Of a DNA stretch of 64,000 nt, positions 35,678 through 44,818 are shown piece by piece. A program made the position numbers and the translations under genes. The number at the start of each line of letters is the position of its first letter. Positions within the stretch are counted from its first letter, which is position 1. The notes under the pieces were generated by a model that saw nothing but the letters and a program-made list of their open reading frames with translations, did not search any database and was not told the origin of the DNA. The DNA comes from Pandoraea pnomenusa (GTDB lineage: Bacteria > Pseudomonadota > Gammaproteobacteria > Burkholderiales > Burkholderiaceae), in assembly GCF_000767615.3 (NCBI RefSeq), contig NZ_CP009553.3, positions 2,728,001-2,792,000 on the forward strand, read 5' to 3'.

Positions 35678-36544
35678 ATGTCGAAAACGCCCCTGACACC
35701 GCCCGCACCGAACACCCACGAGATCCGCCCTGGACAGTCCGTCGAGTTGCTCAAGGAACTGCACATCCTGACTCGCGACGGCAAGATGAACCAAGACAGC
35801 CGTCGCAAGCTCAAGCAGGTCTATCATCTGTTCCAGTTCATCGAGCCGCTGCTTCAGGAAGTCAAGAACGACCGCGGTCGCGTCACGCTCGCCGATCACG
35901 GCGCCGGCAAGTCTTATCTGGGCTTCATTCTTTACGACCTCTTCTTCAAGGTGCTCGCCGACGACTCGCATATCTACGGCATCGAAACGCGCGAGGAACT
36001 GGTCAGGACGTCGCAGGCACTGGCGCAGCGCCTCGGCTTTCCAGGGATGTCGTTCCTGAACCTGTCGGTGGCGGATTCGATCACGTCGCCCGAGCTGCCG
36101 GCGACGATCGATGTCGTCACCGCGCTGCACGCCTGCAACACCGCGACCGACGACGCCATTCGTTTCGCGCTGGCCAAGCAGGCGCGCCACATCGTGCTGG
36201 TGCCGTGTTGCCAGGCCGAAGTCGCCGGCGTATTGCGCAAGCACAAAGGCAAGCAGTTGGCAGGCAATCCGCTGACCGAGATCTGGCGGCATCCGCTGCA
36301 TACGCGCGAATTCGGCAGCCAGGTCACGAATGTGCTGCGCTGCCTCCAACTGGAGGCGCATGGCTACCAAGTGAGCGTGACCGAGTTGGTGGGCTGGGAA
36401 CACTCGATGAAGAACGAACTGATCGTCGCGCAGTACAAGGATCTGCCGCGCCGCCGCCCGGCGGAGCGACTCGAACACGTGCTCGAATCGCTGGGGCTCG
36501 AAGAACTCCGTGAACGGTTCTCGACGGCGCCTGTCGATGCCTGA
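35678..36544 (+). CDS. SAM-dependent methyltransferase (Methyltransf_32 type)
   Basis: A 288-residue Rossmann-type methyltransferase. RVTLADHGAGKSYLGFILYDLFF carries the SAM-binding glycine loop, followed by IYGIETREELV (the acidic SAM-binding strand), VVTALHACNTATDDAIRFAL and HIVLVPCCQAEVA, whose HAC..TDxA and PCC motifs mark the Methyltransf_32 family. That family is linked to RNA or peptide methylation, but the substrate here is not known. The start is ATG 35678; the longer upstream frame is not supported. It is divergent from the HTH-HipA gene. Confidence 0.87.
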   Translation: MSKTPLTPPAPNTHEIRPGQSVELLKELHILTRDGKMNQDSRRKLKQVYHLFQFIEPLLQEVKNDRGRVTLADHGAGKSYLGFILYDLFFKVLADDSHIYGIETREELVRTSQALAQRLGFPGMSFLNLSVADSITSPELPATIDVVTALHACNTATDDAIRFALAKQARHIVLVPCCQAEVAGVLRKHKGKQLAGNPLTEIWRHPLHTREFGSQVTNVLRCLQLEAHGYQVSVTELVGWEHSMKNELIVAQYKDLPRRRPAERLEHVLESLGLEELRERFSTAPVDA

Positions 36545-36621
36545 TTCAAGTCGGGTTCAAGGCTGACGCAAACCGGCTTCCCCCTGGTTCACACCGGCTT
36601 CGCGCGCGAATCGAGCTTGAA

Positions 36622-37266
36622 TCAGGCCAGAAAGCCAGGCTGACGCTTCGGGTGGGCATCCGCGAACGCTGGCAGCGCGAAGCAGCGCTCGGACAGCGCG
36701 GCCACACGCCCAAACGCGCTTACGTCGATACCGTAGAGATCGGCGATGACGACCTGCCCGGCAATGCAGATGTCTGCAAGCGTCGGCGTGTCGCCCATCA
36801 CAAATGGCGACGCCGGTCGTTGCCCGAGCATACGCTCGTACGTGGCGAGACCCTCCTCGCCCCAATGGCGGCACCACGCCTCGATTGACTCCTTGTCCGC
36901 CCCAAACGCCTGCGCCAGATGCTTGCGCACTCGCGGCACGACCAGCGGATGCGAGTCGGCGGCGCTAACCGAAGCCAGCGCGCGAACATGAGCCCGATCC
37001 TTCGCATCGCCAGGCACCAGGCGGGGCTCGGGGTACAACTCGTCCAGATACTCGATGATCGCCAGCGACTGGAACACTCGATGCCCATCGTGAACCAGCG
37101 TCGGCACCATATGCCCGGCATTCACCTCGGCGTACGCCGCATCGAACTGCCGTCCCGCCAGCAAGTCCACGCCGATTTCTTCGTACGGCAAACGTTTGAG
37201 TGCCAGCGCCACGCGAACGCGAAACGCCGCGTTCGAACGCCAGAATCCATAGAGTTGAAGCGCCAT
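36622..37266 (-). CDS. Zeta-class glutathione S-transferase (maleylacetoacetate isomerase-like)
   Basis: A 214-residue zeta-type GST with typical length and layout: the N-terminal thioredoxin domain with the NAGHMVPTLVHDG cis-Pro loop and QSLAIIEYLDE, and the helical C-terminal domain with TPTLADICIAGQV. The usual SSCSWRVR active-site motif reads RSNAAFRVR, keeping one Ser but losing the Cys and second Ser, so true maleylacetoacetate isomerase activity is uncertain. No fumarylacetoacetase or homogentisate gene is nearby. It is a lone reverse gene convergent with the methyltransferase. Confidence 0.85.
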   Translation of the reverse strand: MALQLYGFWRSNAAFRVRVALALKRLPYEEIGVDLLAGRQFDAAYAEVNAGHMVPTLVHDGHRVFQSLAIIEYLDELYPEPRLVPGDAKDRAHVRALASVSAADSHPLVVPRVRKHLAQAFGADKESIEAWCRHWGEEGLATYERMLGQRPASPFVMGDTPTLADICIAGQVVIADLYGIDVSAFGRVAALSERCFALPAFADAHPKRQPGFLA

Positions 37267-37573
37267 TTGAAATGTCCTTATTCAATGTCCGGAGGGAAGG
37301 AAACCGGCGACACCCGAGCGCACGCCCGAGTGCACGCCCACCATACGATTGCATTTGCAATTCATCGCCGTCGATCATGCCATGCGCCAATTGCAATTGC
37401 AACGCACTCGTTCCCCCTCCGCTTCCGCGTTGCCTTGCGCATTTCCCGCCGCCCCGCCCGCAAGGTGACAAATCGGCGCGCTTCAGACAGAATTTCCCCG
37501 GCTGCCGACCGCCCCGAAAGTTCGGCGTGTCAACTCCGGGTTGCACCGACCCAATCAGCTAAAGGCTCAAGAC
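37267..37573. other. 307-bp intergenic region without a recognised gene
   Basis: It holds the divergent promoters of the zeta-GST gene and the downstream membrane protein. Short AT-richer GCAATT-containing repeats occur at about 37345-37405 (TTGCATTTGCAATTC and CCAATTGCAATTGCAAC), possibly a regulator site. No coding frame is credible. Confidence 0.5.
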
Positions 37574-38464
37574 ATGTCCCATCCTGTCTTTCTCGAGAGT
37601 CCGCCGTGGCCACGCATGCCTGAGGGTCGCAAGGGGGAACTGAAGCCATACTTCGCCGCTGGCGGTCCGTCGCTGGAAGCGAATGCCTGCCTGCCCCTCT
37701 TCTGGCGTACGCTGTTCAGTGTTGAAGACGTTCATTTCGCGCATGTCATCGACGACTTCGACCCTGAAGATGAAGCCATCGAACTGGAGGAGTTCCTGGA
37801 AAGCGTGCCCCCGGACGAAAGGGATGCGACATATCCCTATCTGGTGACGACCAAGGCGCTGGCACTCGAGCGCACCGCCCGGCGGCGCGAGGCGCTTGTC
37901 GCGTTGCTGGGCGAACGTTATCGCCTCATTCATGACGCCTTCGTCGATTACATCCGCACGGCGTATGGGCCTTTCGTTCTGGTGCGCACGAGCGGGCTGC
38001 CGGACGTCACGGACGCCACCGGTTGGTTGACGGATCAACTGGAGCGCATGGGCGCACTGGAGCATGGCACGCCGATCGATGCCGGTCTCGCTCGAGACGT
38101 CGAAGAGGCGCGCCGCGCGTCCGATGGCAACGCGGTCTGGCTCACCACGGGCGTGGGCGATCCGCGCGCCGAGGTCAACCCGTGGCCGAGCCCCCGGCTC
38201 GTGGAAGCCTTCCCCGCCTGTGCGCCCCGCCCTCGCGGCACAGCGAGGGGATCCACCGACGCCCCCAAAGCCGGGGGCAAATACACCTACCGCGACCAGA
38301 CCTCGCTGGACAAGACGCTCGAGTGGCTGGCAATCCTCCTGTTCGGCGTCTCCGCCGCAGCCACCTGGGTGCTCACGCACTCGCTCTGGAAAGCCGTGCT
38401 CGCGACCGTGCTGATCACCGCCGTGATGGTCTGGTTGATGCTGCGCGTGCGGCGTGTCGGGTAA
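37574..38464 (+). CDS. Hypothetical protein with two C-terminal TM segments
   Basis: A 296-residue protein of unknown family. The first 240 residues are soluble and mixed, with acidic DDFDPEDEAIELEEFLESVPPDE; the last 60 carry two hydrophobic segments (LEWLAILLFGVSAAATWVLTH and VLATVLITAVMVWLML) and a basic end. The ATG at 37574 starts MSHPVFLESPPWPRM. The large cytoplasmic part anchored by two TM segments is typical of lineage-restricted Burkholderiaceae proteins. No function is proposed. Confidence 0.7.
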   Translation: MSHPVFLESPPWPRMPEGRKGELKPYFAAGGPSLEANACLPLFWRTLFSVEDVHFAHVIDDFDPEDEAIELEEFLESVPPDERDATYPYLVTTKALALERTARRREALVALLGERYRLIHDAFVDYIRTAYGPFVLVRTSGLPDVTDATGWLTDQLERMGALEHGTPIDAGLARDVEEARRASDGNAVWLTTGVGDPRAEVNPWPSPRLVEAFPACAPRPRGTARGSTDAPKAGGKYTYRDQTSLDKTLEWLAILLFGVSAAATWVLTHSLWKAVLATVLITAVMVWLMLRVRRVG

Positions 38465-38532
38465 GGCATCCGTCCGCTCCGATCATGCCGTCGAGGCTGA
38501 TGAGCCTTTGCAGGCGCGCGGCGCTTTCCCCC

Positions 38533-39558
38533 TCACAGCGCCACGACCTCCAGAATCGCGTCGGCGAAAGCTTTCGGCGCCTCCTGCGGGAGGTTGTGGC
38601 CCACGCCGCCGCCAATGTTGCGATGTTGGTACTTCCCGGTGAATTGCTTCGCGTAAGCGGCCGGCGCGGGATGCGGCGCCCCGTTGGCGTCACCCTCCAT
38701 CGTAATGGTCGGCACGGCAATCTTCGGCGCCGCCGCCAGACGCTGCTCGAGCGCATCGAAGCGCGGCTCGCCCTGCGCCAGCCCGAGACGCCAGCGATAG
38801 TTGTGGATCACGATGGCCACGTGGTCGGGATTGTGGAACGCGGCCGCCGAGCGTGCGTAAGTGGCATCGTCGAACTGCCACTTCGGCGACGCCAGTTGCC
38901 AGATGAGCTTGTTGAACGCATCGGTGTTCGCCGCATAACCTTGTGCGCCACGCGCCGTGGCGAAGTAGAACTGATACCACCACTGAAATTCGGCCTGCGG
39001 CGGCAACGGTGCGCGGTTGGCCGCCTGGCTGCCGATGAGATACCCGCTCACCGAGACTAGCGCCTTCACCCGCTCCGGCCAGATCGCGGCCACGATATTG
39101 GCGGTGCGCGCTCCCCAGTCGTAGCCGCCGAGAATCGCCTGATCGATCTTCAGGGCGTCCATGAGGGCAATGACGTCGGCCGCCACCACGGCCTGCTGAC
39201 CGTTGCGCGGCGTCGCCGCCGACAGCAACCGGGTCGAGCCATAGCCGCGCAGGTACGGCACGATCACACGGTAACCTGCCGCGGCCAGCAACGGTGCCAC
39301 GTCGACATAGCTGTGAATGTCATACGGCCAGCCGTGCAGCAGGATCACGACCTTGCCGTCTTCCGGTCCCGCTTGCGCATATCCGACGCTCAGGTCTCCC
39401 GCTTCGACCTGGCGCATCGCCTCGAACGAGGCATGCCCTCCGGCCGAGCTCGAGACGGATGCCCGCGCAAGCGATGAAAAGCCGAGTTCCGCGAGCGTGG
39501 CGCCCGCCAGCGTGGTGCCCAACAGACGTCGACGGCGAAGATTGATCGATTCCGACAT
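38533..39558 (-). CDS. Tat-exported alpha/beta hydrolase (epoxide-hydrolase-like)
   Basis: A 341-residue hydrolase with a Tat signal (NLRRRRLLGTTLAGATLAELGF). The alpha/beta core has VILLHGWPYD (oxyanion HGxP), GGYDWGARTANIVA with Asp as nucleophile, and HNIGGGVGHNLPQEAP containing the catalytic His. The Asp nucleophile and the HGxP loop place it with epoxide hydrolases and haloalkane dehalogenases, not Ser esterases. ATG 39558 is chosen because it opens the Tat motif; the longer upstream frame crosses unrelated sequence. Substrate and periplasmic role are unknown. Confidence 0.88.
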   Translation of the reverse strand: MSESINLRRRRLLGTTLAGATLAELGFSSLARASVSSSAGGHASFEAMRQVEAGDLSVGYAQAGPEDGKVVILLHGWPYDIHSYVDVAPLLAAAGYRVIVPYLRGYGSTRLLSAATPRNGQQAVVAADVIALMDALKIDQAILGGYDWGARTANIVAAIWPERVKALVSVSGYLIGSQAANRAPLPPQAEFQWWYQFYFATARGAQGYAANTDAFNKLIWQLASPKWQFDDATYARSAAAFHNPDHVAIVIHNYRWRLGLAQGEPRFDALEQRLAAAPKIAVPTITMEGDANGAPHPAPAAYAKQFTGKYQHRNIGGGVGHNLPQEAPKAFADAILEVVAL

Positions 39559-39792
39559 GATGGTTGTTGTCCTCAGTAAGTGATGGTCCGGCGCGTGCCG
39601 GAAAAGCGAAGCCAACACGCCCTGGGGCCAGCCGTTTCGATGCCTGCCGGGCGCGTAGTCAGAGTTATATCCGCGCGCCCGCCGCCGTTTGTGTCCGAAT
39701 GTATCCGTTCGAAGCATCGACACAAACGGATTCAAAATTCCCTCGTGATAGCATTCCGGCTTTCCGCTCGCTACGGCATCCTTCGCTGTCCA

Positions 39793-40215
39793 ATGCACCT
39801 GACCGCCCACAAACGACGCCTGTTCGCATGGCTTGGCCTCGTCGCCATGTGCCTGGCAATCGGCATGCCGGTCGTGAGTCAGGTAATGGCGGCGCATCGC
39901 GCTGAGCAGGCGCGATGGCTGGACGTCGCGCTGTGCCGCGTGGACGGGCCCTTGAGCTCGAAGTCGGCATCGCGCGCATCGGCCATGCATGACAGCCACG
40001 AGGCGTCGATGCCCCACGCCTCGCACGACAGCGCCGGGGACGTTTGCGGCTATTGCTCGCTGCTCGCGAATCACCCGCCGCTCACGATGGCGTCGCTCAC
40101 GGGCGCCGTTGCCTTCGCCTGGGTTGCCCGCGCCGGCCCCGTCGGCGACACGCTCGCGCCCTCCCCCCGCCTCGCCTTCGCGCCGCCAGCACGCGCGCCG
40201 CCCGCCCTCTCCTGA
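39793..40215 (+). CDS. DUF2946 family membrane-anchored protein
   Basis: A 140-residue protein of the DUF2946 family. An N-terminal TM or signal segment (LFAWLGLVAMCLAIGMPVVSQV) is followed by a short Met/His-rich region (SAMHDSHEASMPHASHDSAG) and the family hallmark DVCGYCSLLANHPPL. DUF2946 genes frequently accompany PepSY or TonB-receptor genes for copper or iron, and a PepSY gene follows directly here on the same strand (168 bases on). Copper binding by the His/Met cluster is inferred. Confidence 0.8.
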   Translation: MHLTAHKRRLFAWLGLVAMCLAIGMPVVSQVMAAHRAEQARWLDVALCRVDGPLSSKSASRASAMHDSHEASMPHASHDSAGDVCGYCSLLANHPPLTMASLTGAVAFAWVARAGPVGDTLAPSPRLAFAPPARAPPALS

Positions 40216-40383
40216 TCTCGCGCTCAGTCCGACGCCCCACCCACGGCGGTGGTGGCGTCGCTCTTCATTTGCGCCTGCCGTGCACGTCGACGTCTGGACA
40301 CGACGTCACGCGAGGACGGCATGCGCATGCCGCGGCACTCGCATCGCGCAGCCCGCGGCGACACGAGAGGGAATCGTTGCCTC

Positions 40384-41904
40384 ATGCATCCCCCAAATAT
40401 CCCCTTTGCCCGTGCGCAACGGGCGCAACCGGGCACAGCCGCCGGACAATATCGCACCCTCTGGCGCTGGCACTTCTATGCGGGCCTCTTCGTCATGCCA
40501 TGGCTCATGGTGCTGGCCCTCACCGGCACGCTGTATGTCTTTGCCCCGCAAATCGAACCGTGGCTCTATCACGACAGGATGATCGTCGAGGCGTCCGATT
40601 CGCCGCGAATCGCCGAGCAGACGCTGATGGAACACGCAGCGTCCGCGTTGCCCACCGGCGCGCGGATCAGCAGCGTCGAAGTCAACCGCGCCCCCGGGCG
40701 CAGCGCCGAGTTCATCTTTCGCCTGCCCGACGGCACGCGCCAAAGCGTCTACGTCAATCCCTATACGGGGACGGTGCTCGGCACACTGAGCGTCGAACAC
40801 CGGCTGATGCAACAAGCGCGCAACCTGCATCGCTCGCTCATGCTGGGCAAACCCGGCGAGTGGCTCATGGAGCTGGCCGGCTGCTGGACGCTAGTGATGC
40901 TGGGCACCGGTCTCGCACTCTGGTGGCCGCGCGCCGGTGCGACGTGGGCGAACGCGTTGCGACCGCGCTGGCAACTGCGCGGCCGGGCCCTGCTGCGTAA
41001 TCTGCACGGCGTGATGGGCCTCTGGCTGGCGGCCGGCGGGCTGGCGTTCGTGCTGACCGGGCTGCCGTGGACCGGCTTGTGGGGCGCCCAGTTCAAGGCA
41101 CTCGCGACGCAAGCCGGGATGGGCTCGCCACCCGGCGCCTGGGGCAAGGCGCCTGTGCGCTCAACGGTGCCCGAAAAGCCGACGACGATGGACGACCTGC
41201 CCCTCTCCCAGATTCCGTGGGCCGTCGGCAATATGCCCGTGCCGCGGTCCGGCGCGCCGGACATGGTGGGTATGCCACATGCCGCGCCGAGGCAGGCGAC
41301 GCCTCGCGCGGCGGGCGCTCCCACGGACCATGCCGGGCACGACGGCATGGCCGACGCGACAGGCATGACGCCCGCGCGCTTGCGCGCGACGGGCGCGCTT
41401 TCCATCGACGAGGTCATGGCCATCGCTGCGCGGCGCGGCGTTCAGAACGGCTACAGCCTCGTCGTGCCATCGACGGCGGACGGCGTGTACACCGTGTCGT
41501 ACTTCCCGGCCGACCCGCGCGCCGAGCGCACCATGCACATCGACCAATACAGCGGCACGGTACTTCGCGACATCGACTACAGCGCTTACGGCGGCATCGC
41601 ACAAGCGATCTCCTACGGCACCTCGCTCCACATGGGCAAGTACTTCGGCGCGGCGAATCAATGGCTTTGTGCAGCAATCTCGATGGGGTTGCTCGCGATG
41701 TCCGTGACCGGATTCGCGATGTGGTGGATGCGCCGCCCGGCCCGGACGCTGGGCGCGCCCGCTCGTGCGGCGTCGCGCCCGCCAATGCGCGCCTGGGTCG
41801 CCGGCATGGTCGCGCTCGGCGCCATCTTCCCGCTAATGGGCGCGACGATGGCACTCGTCTGGGCGGCCGATCGCATCGCGTTCCGGCGCCAGGTCGCGAC
41901 CTGA
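40384..41904 (+). CDS. PepSY-associated TM helix protein
   Basis: A 506-residue inner-membrane protein of the PepSY/PepSY_TM type with about four TM segments. Landmarks are LWRWHFYAGLFVMPWLMVLALTGTLYVF (TM1), a PepSY-like periplasmic domain, ARNLHRSLMLG, NLHGVMGLWLAAGGLAFVLTGLPW, and the final SVTGFAMWW. A Met/His-rich loop (PHAAPR ... DHAGHDGMADATGM) lies around residues 300-330. Relatives serve as ferric-siderophore or copper reductase subunits. It follows the DUF2946 gene; no TonB receptor is present between them. ATG 40384 is preferred by the RTLWRWHFYAG family start. Confidence 0.85.
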   Translation: MHPPNIPFARAQRAQPGTAAGQYRTLWRWHFYAGLFVMPWLMVLALTGTLYVFAPQIEPWLYHDRMIVEASDSPRIAEQTLMEHAASALPTGARISSVEVNRAPGRSAEFIFRLPDGTRQSVYVNPYTGTVLGTLSVEHRLMQQARNLHRSLMLGKPGEWLMELAGCWTLVMLGTGLALWWPRAGATWANALRPRWQLRGRALLRNLHGVMGLWLAAGGLAFVLTGLPWTGLWGAQFKALATQAGMGSPPGAWGKAPVRSTVPEKPTTMDDLPLSQIPWAVGNMPVPRSGAPDMVGMPHAAPRQATPRAAGAPTDHAGHDGMADATGMTPARLRATGALSIDEVMAIAARRGVQNGYSLVVPSTADGVYTVSYFPADPRAERTMHIDQYSGTVLRDIDYSAYGGIAQAISYGTSLHMGKYFGAANQWLCAAISMGLLAMSVTGFAMWWMRRPARTLGAPARAASRPPMRAWVAGMVALGAIFPLMGATMALVWAADRIAFRRQVAT

Positions 41905-41928
41905 AGGGATACCCGAGGCCTTATCGCG

Positions 41929-43134
41929 TCACACGCGGGAGATCGGCGCGGGTCTTACGCCCACGTACGCCGCGCGCGGGCGAATCAAGCGGGTGCTTTC
42001 GCGTTGCTCAAGCGCATGGGCGATCCAGCCAATGGTGCGGCCCAGCGCGAACAGGCCGAACGCCGAGCCCACCGGCAGCCCGAGGTGACGCCGCACCGCC
42101 ACCAGCGCGAAATCGAGCGACGGGCGCTGCCCGACCAACGTGTCGGCCGCTTCGATCATGGTCTGCCATGTCGGGTGCGACGGCAGCACCCGCGCAAGCA
42201 TCGCGCTCGCGCGAATATCACCGGCCGGATAAAGGTGATGCCCGAAGCCAGGCAGCTTCTCACCACGCGCGAGCCGCTCTCGCAGGCGCGCGGCAACGTG
42301 CGTCTCGCCCACCTCATCCCACATCGCCTCGTTGCGCGCGGTGGTGCCGCCGTGACGCCCCCCGGTCAGCGCCGACAGACCGGCGACGACCGCCGCGCGC
42401 AGGCTGGCGCCCGTCGATGCCACGCAACGCGCCGTAAAGCTCGACGCGTTCAACTCGTGATCGGCACACAGCACCAGCGCCATGCGAATCAGATCCGCCC
42501 CCGACGCATCGCGAACGCCCCACGCGTGCGCGCATTGCTCGTGAACGGGGGCGTCGCTCGGCGTGGTGCCCAGCAGGCAGGCCGTCATCAACCTCAGCAG
42601 TTCGGCGCTTCCCCGCGCGACACGCGTCGCATCGCGCTGCCAGATGCCTGTGGCGGTATCGTCGCTCGCGACCGTAAATGCCGGCAGCAACGCCGATTCG
42701 GCACGTTGCCCGCGATATCGATCGAGCAGCAAGGCGGGCCAATCGTCCGGGCCGGATTCGCGGTCCTCGCGCGCGGCGAACGCCGTTGCCTCGTCGCATT
42801 GCCACAACCACGCCGCCGTGGCTTCGACCGAGGTCGACTCCGCCATCGTCAGGGCATCACGCCCCCGGTAGTAGCATCGTCCGTCCTCGATCAGCGTGAT
42901 CGAGGACTCGAGCACCGGCATCCCCCAGTCCAACGCCGCCTTGGCGACCTCCCTGGGCTTGCGACCACGGGTGCGTTGCGCCGCCAGACGCTCGACATCG
43001 GCGACGCGATAGCGGCGCTCGCGGTGCGTTTTACCGGGCTCGGCGTGAAGCAATCCACGGCTTACGTAGGCATAAAGCGTCTGGAGGGACACGCCAAGAC
43101 GCTCGGCGGCCTGTGCGGCGGTGAAGTAGTTCAT
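41929..43134 (-). CDS. HTH-citrate synthase fusion protein
   Basis: A 401-residue fusion of a short helix-turn-helix (FTAAQAAERLGVSLQTLYAYVSRGLL, about 4-30) with a citrate-synthase domain. The domain's catalytic residues are seen: His in LCADHELNASSFTARC, His in LPGFGHHLYPAGD and Asp in SLDFALVAV. Such fusions are a known citrate-synthase subgroup distinct from GltA and PrpC. It is divergent from a CoA transferase and the 160-base gap between them holds a perfect palindrome (43178-43196), so it may be both enzyme and local regulator. The acyl-CoA and oxoacid substrates are unknown. Confidence 0.88.
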   Translation of the reverse strand: MNYFTAAQAAERLGVSLQTLYAYVSRGLLHAEPGKTHRERRYRVADVERLAAQRTRGRKPREVAKAALDWGMPVLESSITLIEDGRCYYRGRDALTMAESTSVEATAAWLWQCDEATAFAAREDRESGPDDWPALLLDRYRGQRAESALLPAFTVASDDTATGIWQRDATRVARGSAELLRLMTACLLGTTPSDAPVHEQCAHAWGVRDASGADLIRMALVLCADHELNASSFTARCVASTGASLRAAVVAGLSALTGGRHGGTTARNEAMWDEVGETHVAARLRERLARGEKLPGFGHHLYPAGDIRASAMLARVLPSHPTWQTMIEAADTLVGQRPSLDFALVAVRRHLGLPVGSAFGLFALGRTIGWIAHALEQRESTRLIRPRAAYVGVRPAPISRV

Positions 43135-43177
43135 GTGGCGTGACGGACGTTCCGGGAAGTCCAGGTGAAAGCAACAG

Positions 43178-43196
43178 ATTGATTAATCTAATCAAT
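43178..43196. promoter_or_regulatory. Palindrome between HTH-citrate synthase and CoA transferase genes
   Basis: The perfect arms ATTGATTA (43178-43185) and TAATCAAT (43189-43196) have a 3-base centre, in an AT-rich divergent promoter of otherwise GC-rich DNA. Placement points to control by the HTH of the citrate-synthase fusion, which is inferred. Confidence 0.6.
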
Positions 43197-43294
43197 ATTG
43201 ACAATAAAATCCATCGGCATAAGCTTCCATTCGCCGGCAGTCCTGTATCGCGACGCGTTGCGATGCCCCACATCGAATTCATCGAGGATTCCCC

Positions 43295-44749
43295 ATGTCT
43301 CTCGCCGTTTCCGGTCGCGCCATTGCCCTTGCCGACGACACCGGCTTCGTCAAACCCTATCTGAACGAAATGCGATGCGCGCTCGACGCTTCGAGCACCG
43401 CGACGCCACCCGAACTGACGCTAAGCGGCCACGGTGCACTTCCCTGCGTATTTCCGTATACCGATTTCGCCACTGCGGCGATCGCCAACGCAACCCTTGC
43501 CGTCGCCGGTCTGTCCGCCGGCCCGGCGGCGGATTTCGGACTCGATGGCGCATCTTCGCTGCCGGCGGTCAATGTGGACCGGCGCCTGGCGTCGTTCTGG
43601 TTCCAGACATCGTTGCGCGCCCAAGGCTGGACGTCGCCCCCGATCTGGGATCCGATCGCGGGCGACTATCGCACGTCCGACGGCTGGATTCGCCTGCATA
43701 CCAACGCCCCGCATCATCGTGCCGCAGCGCTGAAAGTGCTCGGCGTGCCGGCCGAGCGAGAGGCCGTGACGCGAAAGGTCGCGAGCTGGCAGGCCGACGC
43801 GCTCGAAACGGCCGTCATCGTCGAAGGCGGATGCGCAGCGGCGATGCGCTCGATGACGCAATGGGACGCGCATCCGCAAGGCATGGCGGTTGCCGGCGAA
43901 CCCCTGCTCCACTGGGAAACGTTCGATGCCGGCGTTCAGGCGCGCGGCCGCGACTGGCAGCCGATGCGCGAACGACCGCTGAGCGGCATTCGCGTGCTCG
44001 ATCTCACGCGCATTCTCGCGGGACCGACGGCAACGCGGTTTCTGGCAGGCTTCGGCGCGCAGGTACTGCGCATCGATCCCCCCGGATGGGACGAACCCGG
44101 CACGGTGCCGGAAGTCGTGCTGGGCAAGCGTTGCGCGCGGCTCGATCTGAAACACGACGATGGCCGCACAGTGCTCGAGGCGCTGCTGCGCGAGGCCGAT
44201 GTCCTCGTACACGGCTATCGGCCGGATGCGCTCGAGCGTCTCGGGCTCGGCAAGGCGCGACGCCGCGAACTCAATCCCGGACTCATCGACGTCTCGCTCG
44301 ACGCCTATGGCTGGAATGGCCCCTGGCAGGCGCGGCGGGGATTCGACAGCCTGGTACAGATGAGCGCGGGAATCGCCGACGCCGGCATGCATGCGGGAGG
44401 TACCGGGCGGCCAGTGCCGCTGCCCGGCCAGGGTATCGACTACGCAACCGGTTATCTGATGGCCGCGGCGGCCATCCACGCGTTGAAGCGCCGTCAGACC
44501 CAGCGCCAGGGCGCCACCGTGCGCGCCTCGCTCGCCAGAACGGCACGACTGCTCGTCGCCCACCGTACGCCGCCCGCCGCGCCTTCACCGCTTGCCCCGG
44601 AAACGGCGCACGACCTGTCGGCGCGGATCGAGGATACGTCGTGGGGACCGGTACGTCGCGTGGCCACGCCCATGTCGATCGAGGGCACCTCCGTCGACTG
44701 GGCCCTGCCAGCCCTTGCACTGGGAACGGCCACGCCGCGATGGGCGTAA
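43295..44749 (+). CDS. Class III CoA transferase, circularly permuted
   Basis: A 484-residue CoA transferase in which the usual order is changed. The small-domain stretch YRTSDGWIRLHTNAPHH lies at about residues 126-142, while the normal N-terminal Rossmann start LSGIRVLDLTRILAGPTATRFLAGFG lies at about 230-255. After it come YGWNGPWQARRGFDSLVQMSAG with the catalytic Asp, and GQGIDYATGYLMAAAAIHAL. All functional parts are therefore present but permuted compared with the transferase at 5568. It is divergent from the HTH-citrate synthase fusion, so a shared acyl-CoA pathway is likely. Substrate unknown. Confidence 0.87.
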   Translation: MSLAVSGRAIALADDTGFVKPYLNEMRCALDASSTATPPELTLSGHGALPCVFPYTDFATAAIANATLAVAGLSAGPAADFGLDGASSLPAVNVDRRLASFWFQTSLRAQGWTSPPIWDPIAGDYRTSDGWIRLHTNAPHHRAAALKVLGVPAEREAVTRKVASWQADALETAVIVEGGCAAAMRSMTQWDAHPQGMAVAGEPLLHWETFDAGVQARGRDWQPMRERPLSGIRVLDLTRILAGPTATRFLAGFGAQVLRIDPPGWDEPGTVPEVVLGKRCARLDLKHDDGRTVLEALLREADVLVHGYRPDALERLGLGKARRRELNPGLIDVSLDAYGWNGPWQARRGFDSLVQMSAGIADAGMHAGGTGRPVPLPGQGIDYATGYLMAAAAIHALKRRQTQRQGATVRASLARTARLLVAHRTPPAAPSPLAPETAHDLSARIEDTSWGPVRRVATPMSIEGTSVDWALPALALGTATPRWA

Positions 44750-44818
44750 GCGGCCGGGGCCCCGGACCGGGGGCCCGGCCGTCGCCCCGGGCATGGCTTC
44801 ACACGTCGAAAATGCCGC

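Noticed and set aside
37345..37405. CRISPR-like or tandem repeat in the GCAATT-rich stretch
   Set aside because: The repeat units are too short and irregular, with no spacer periodicity.
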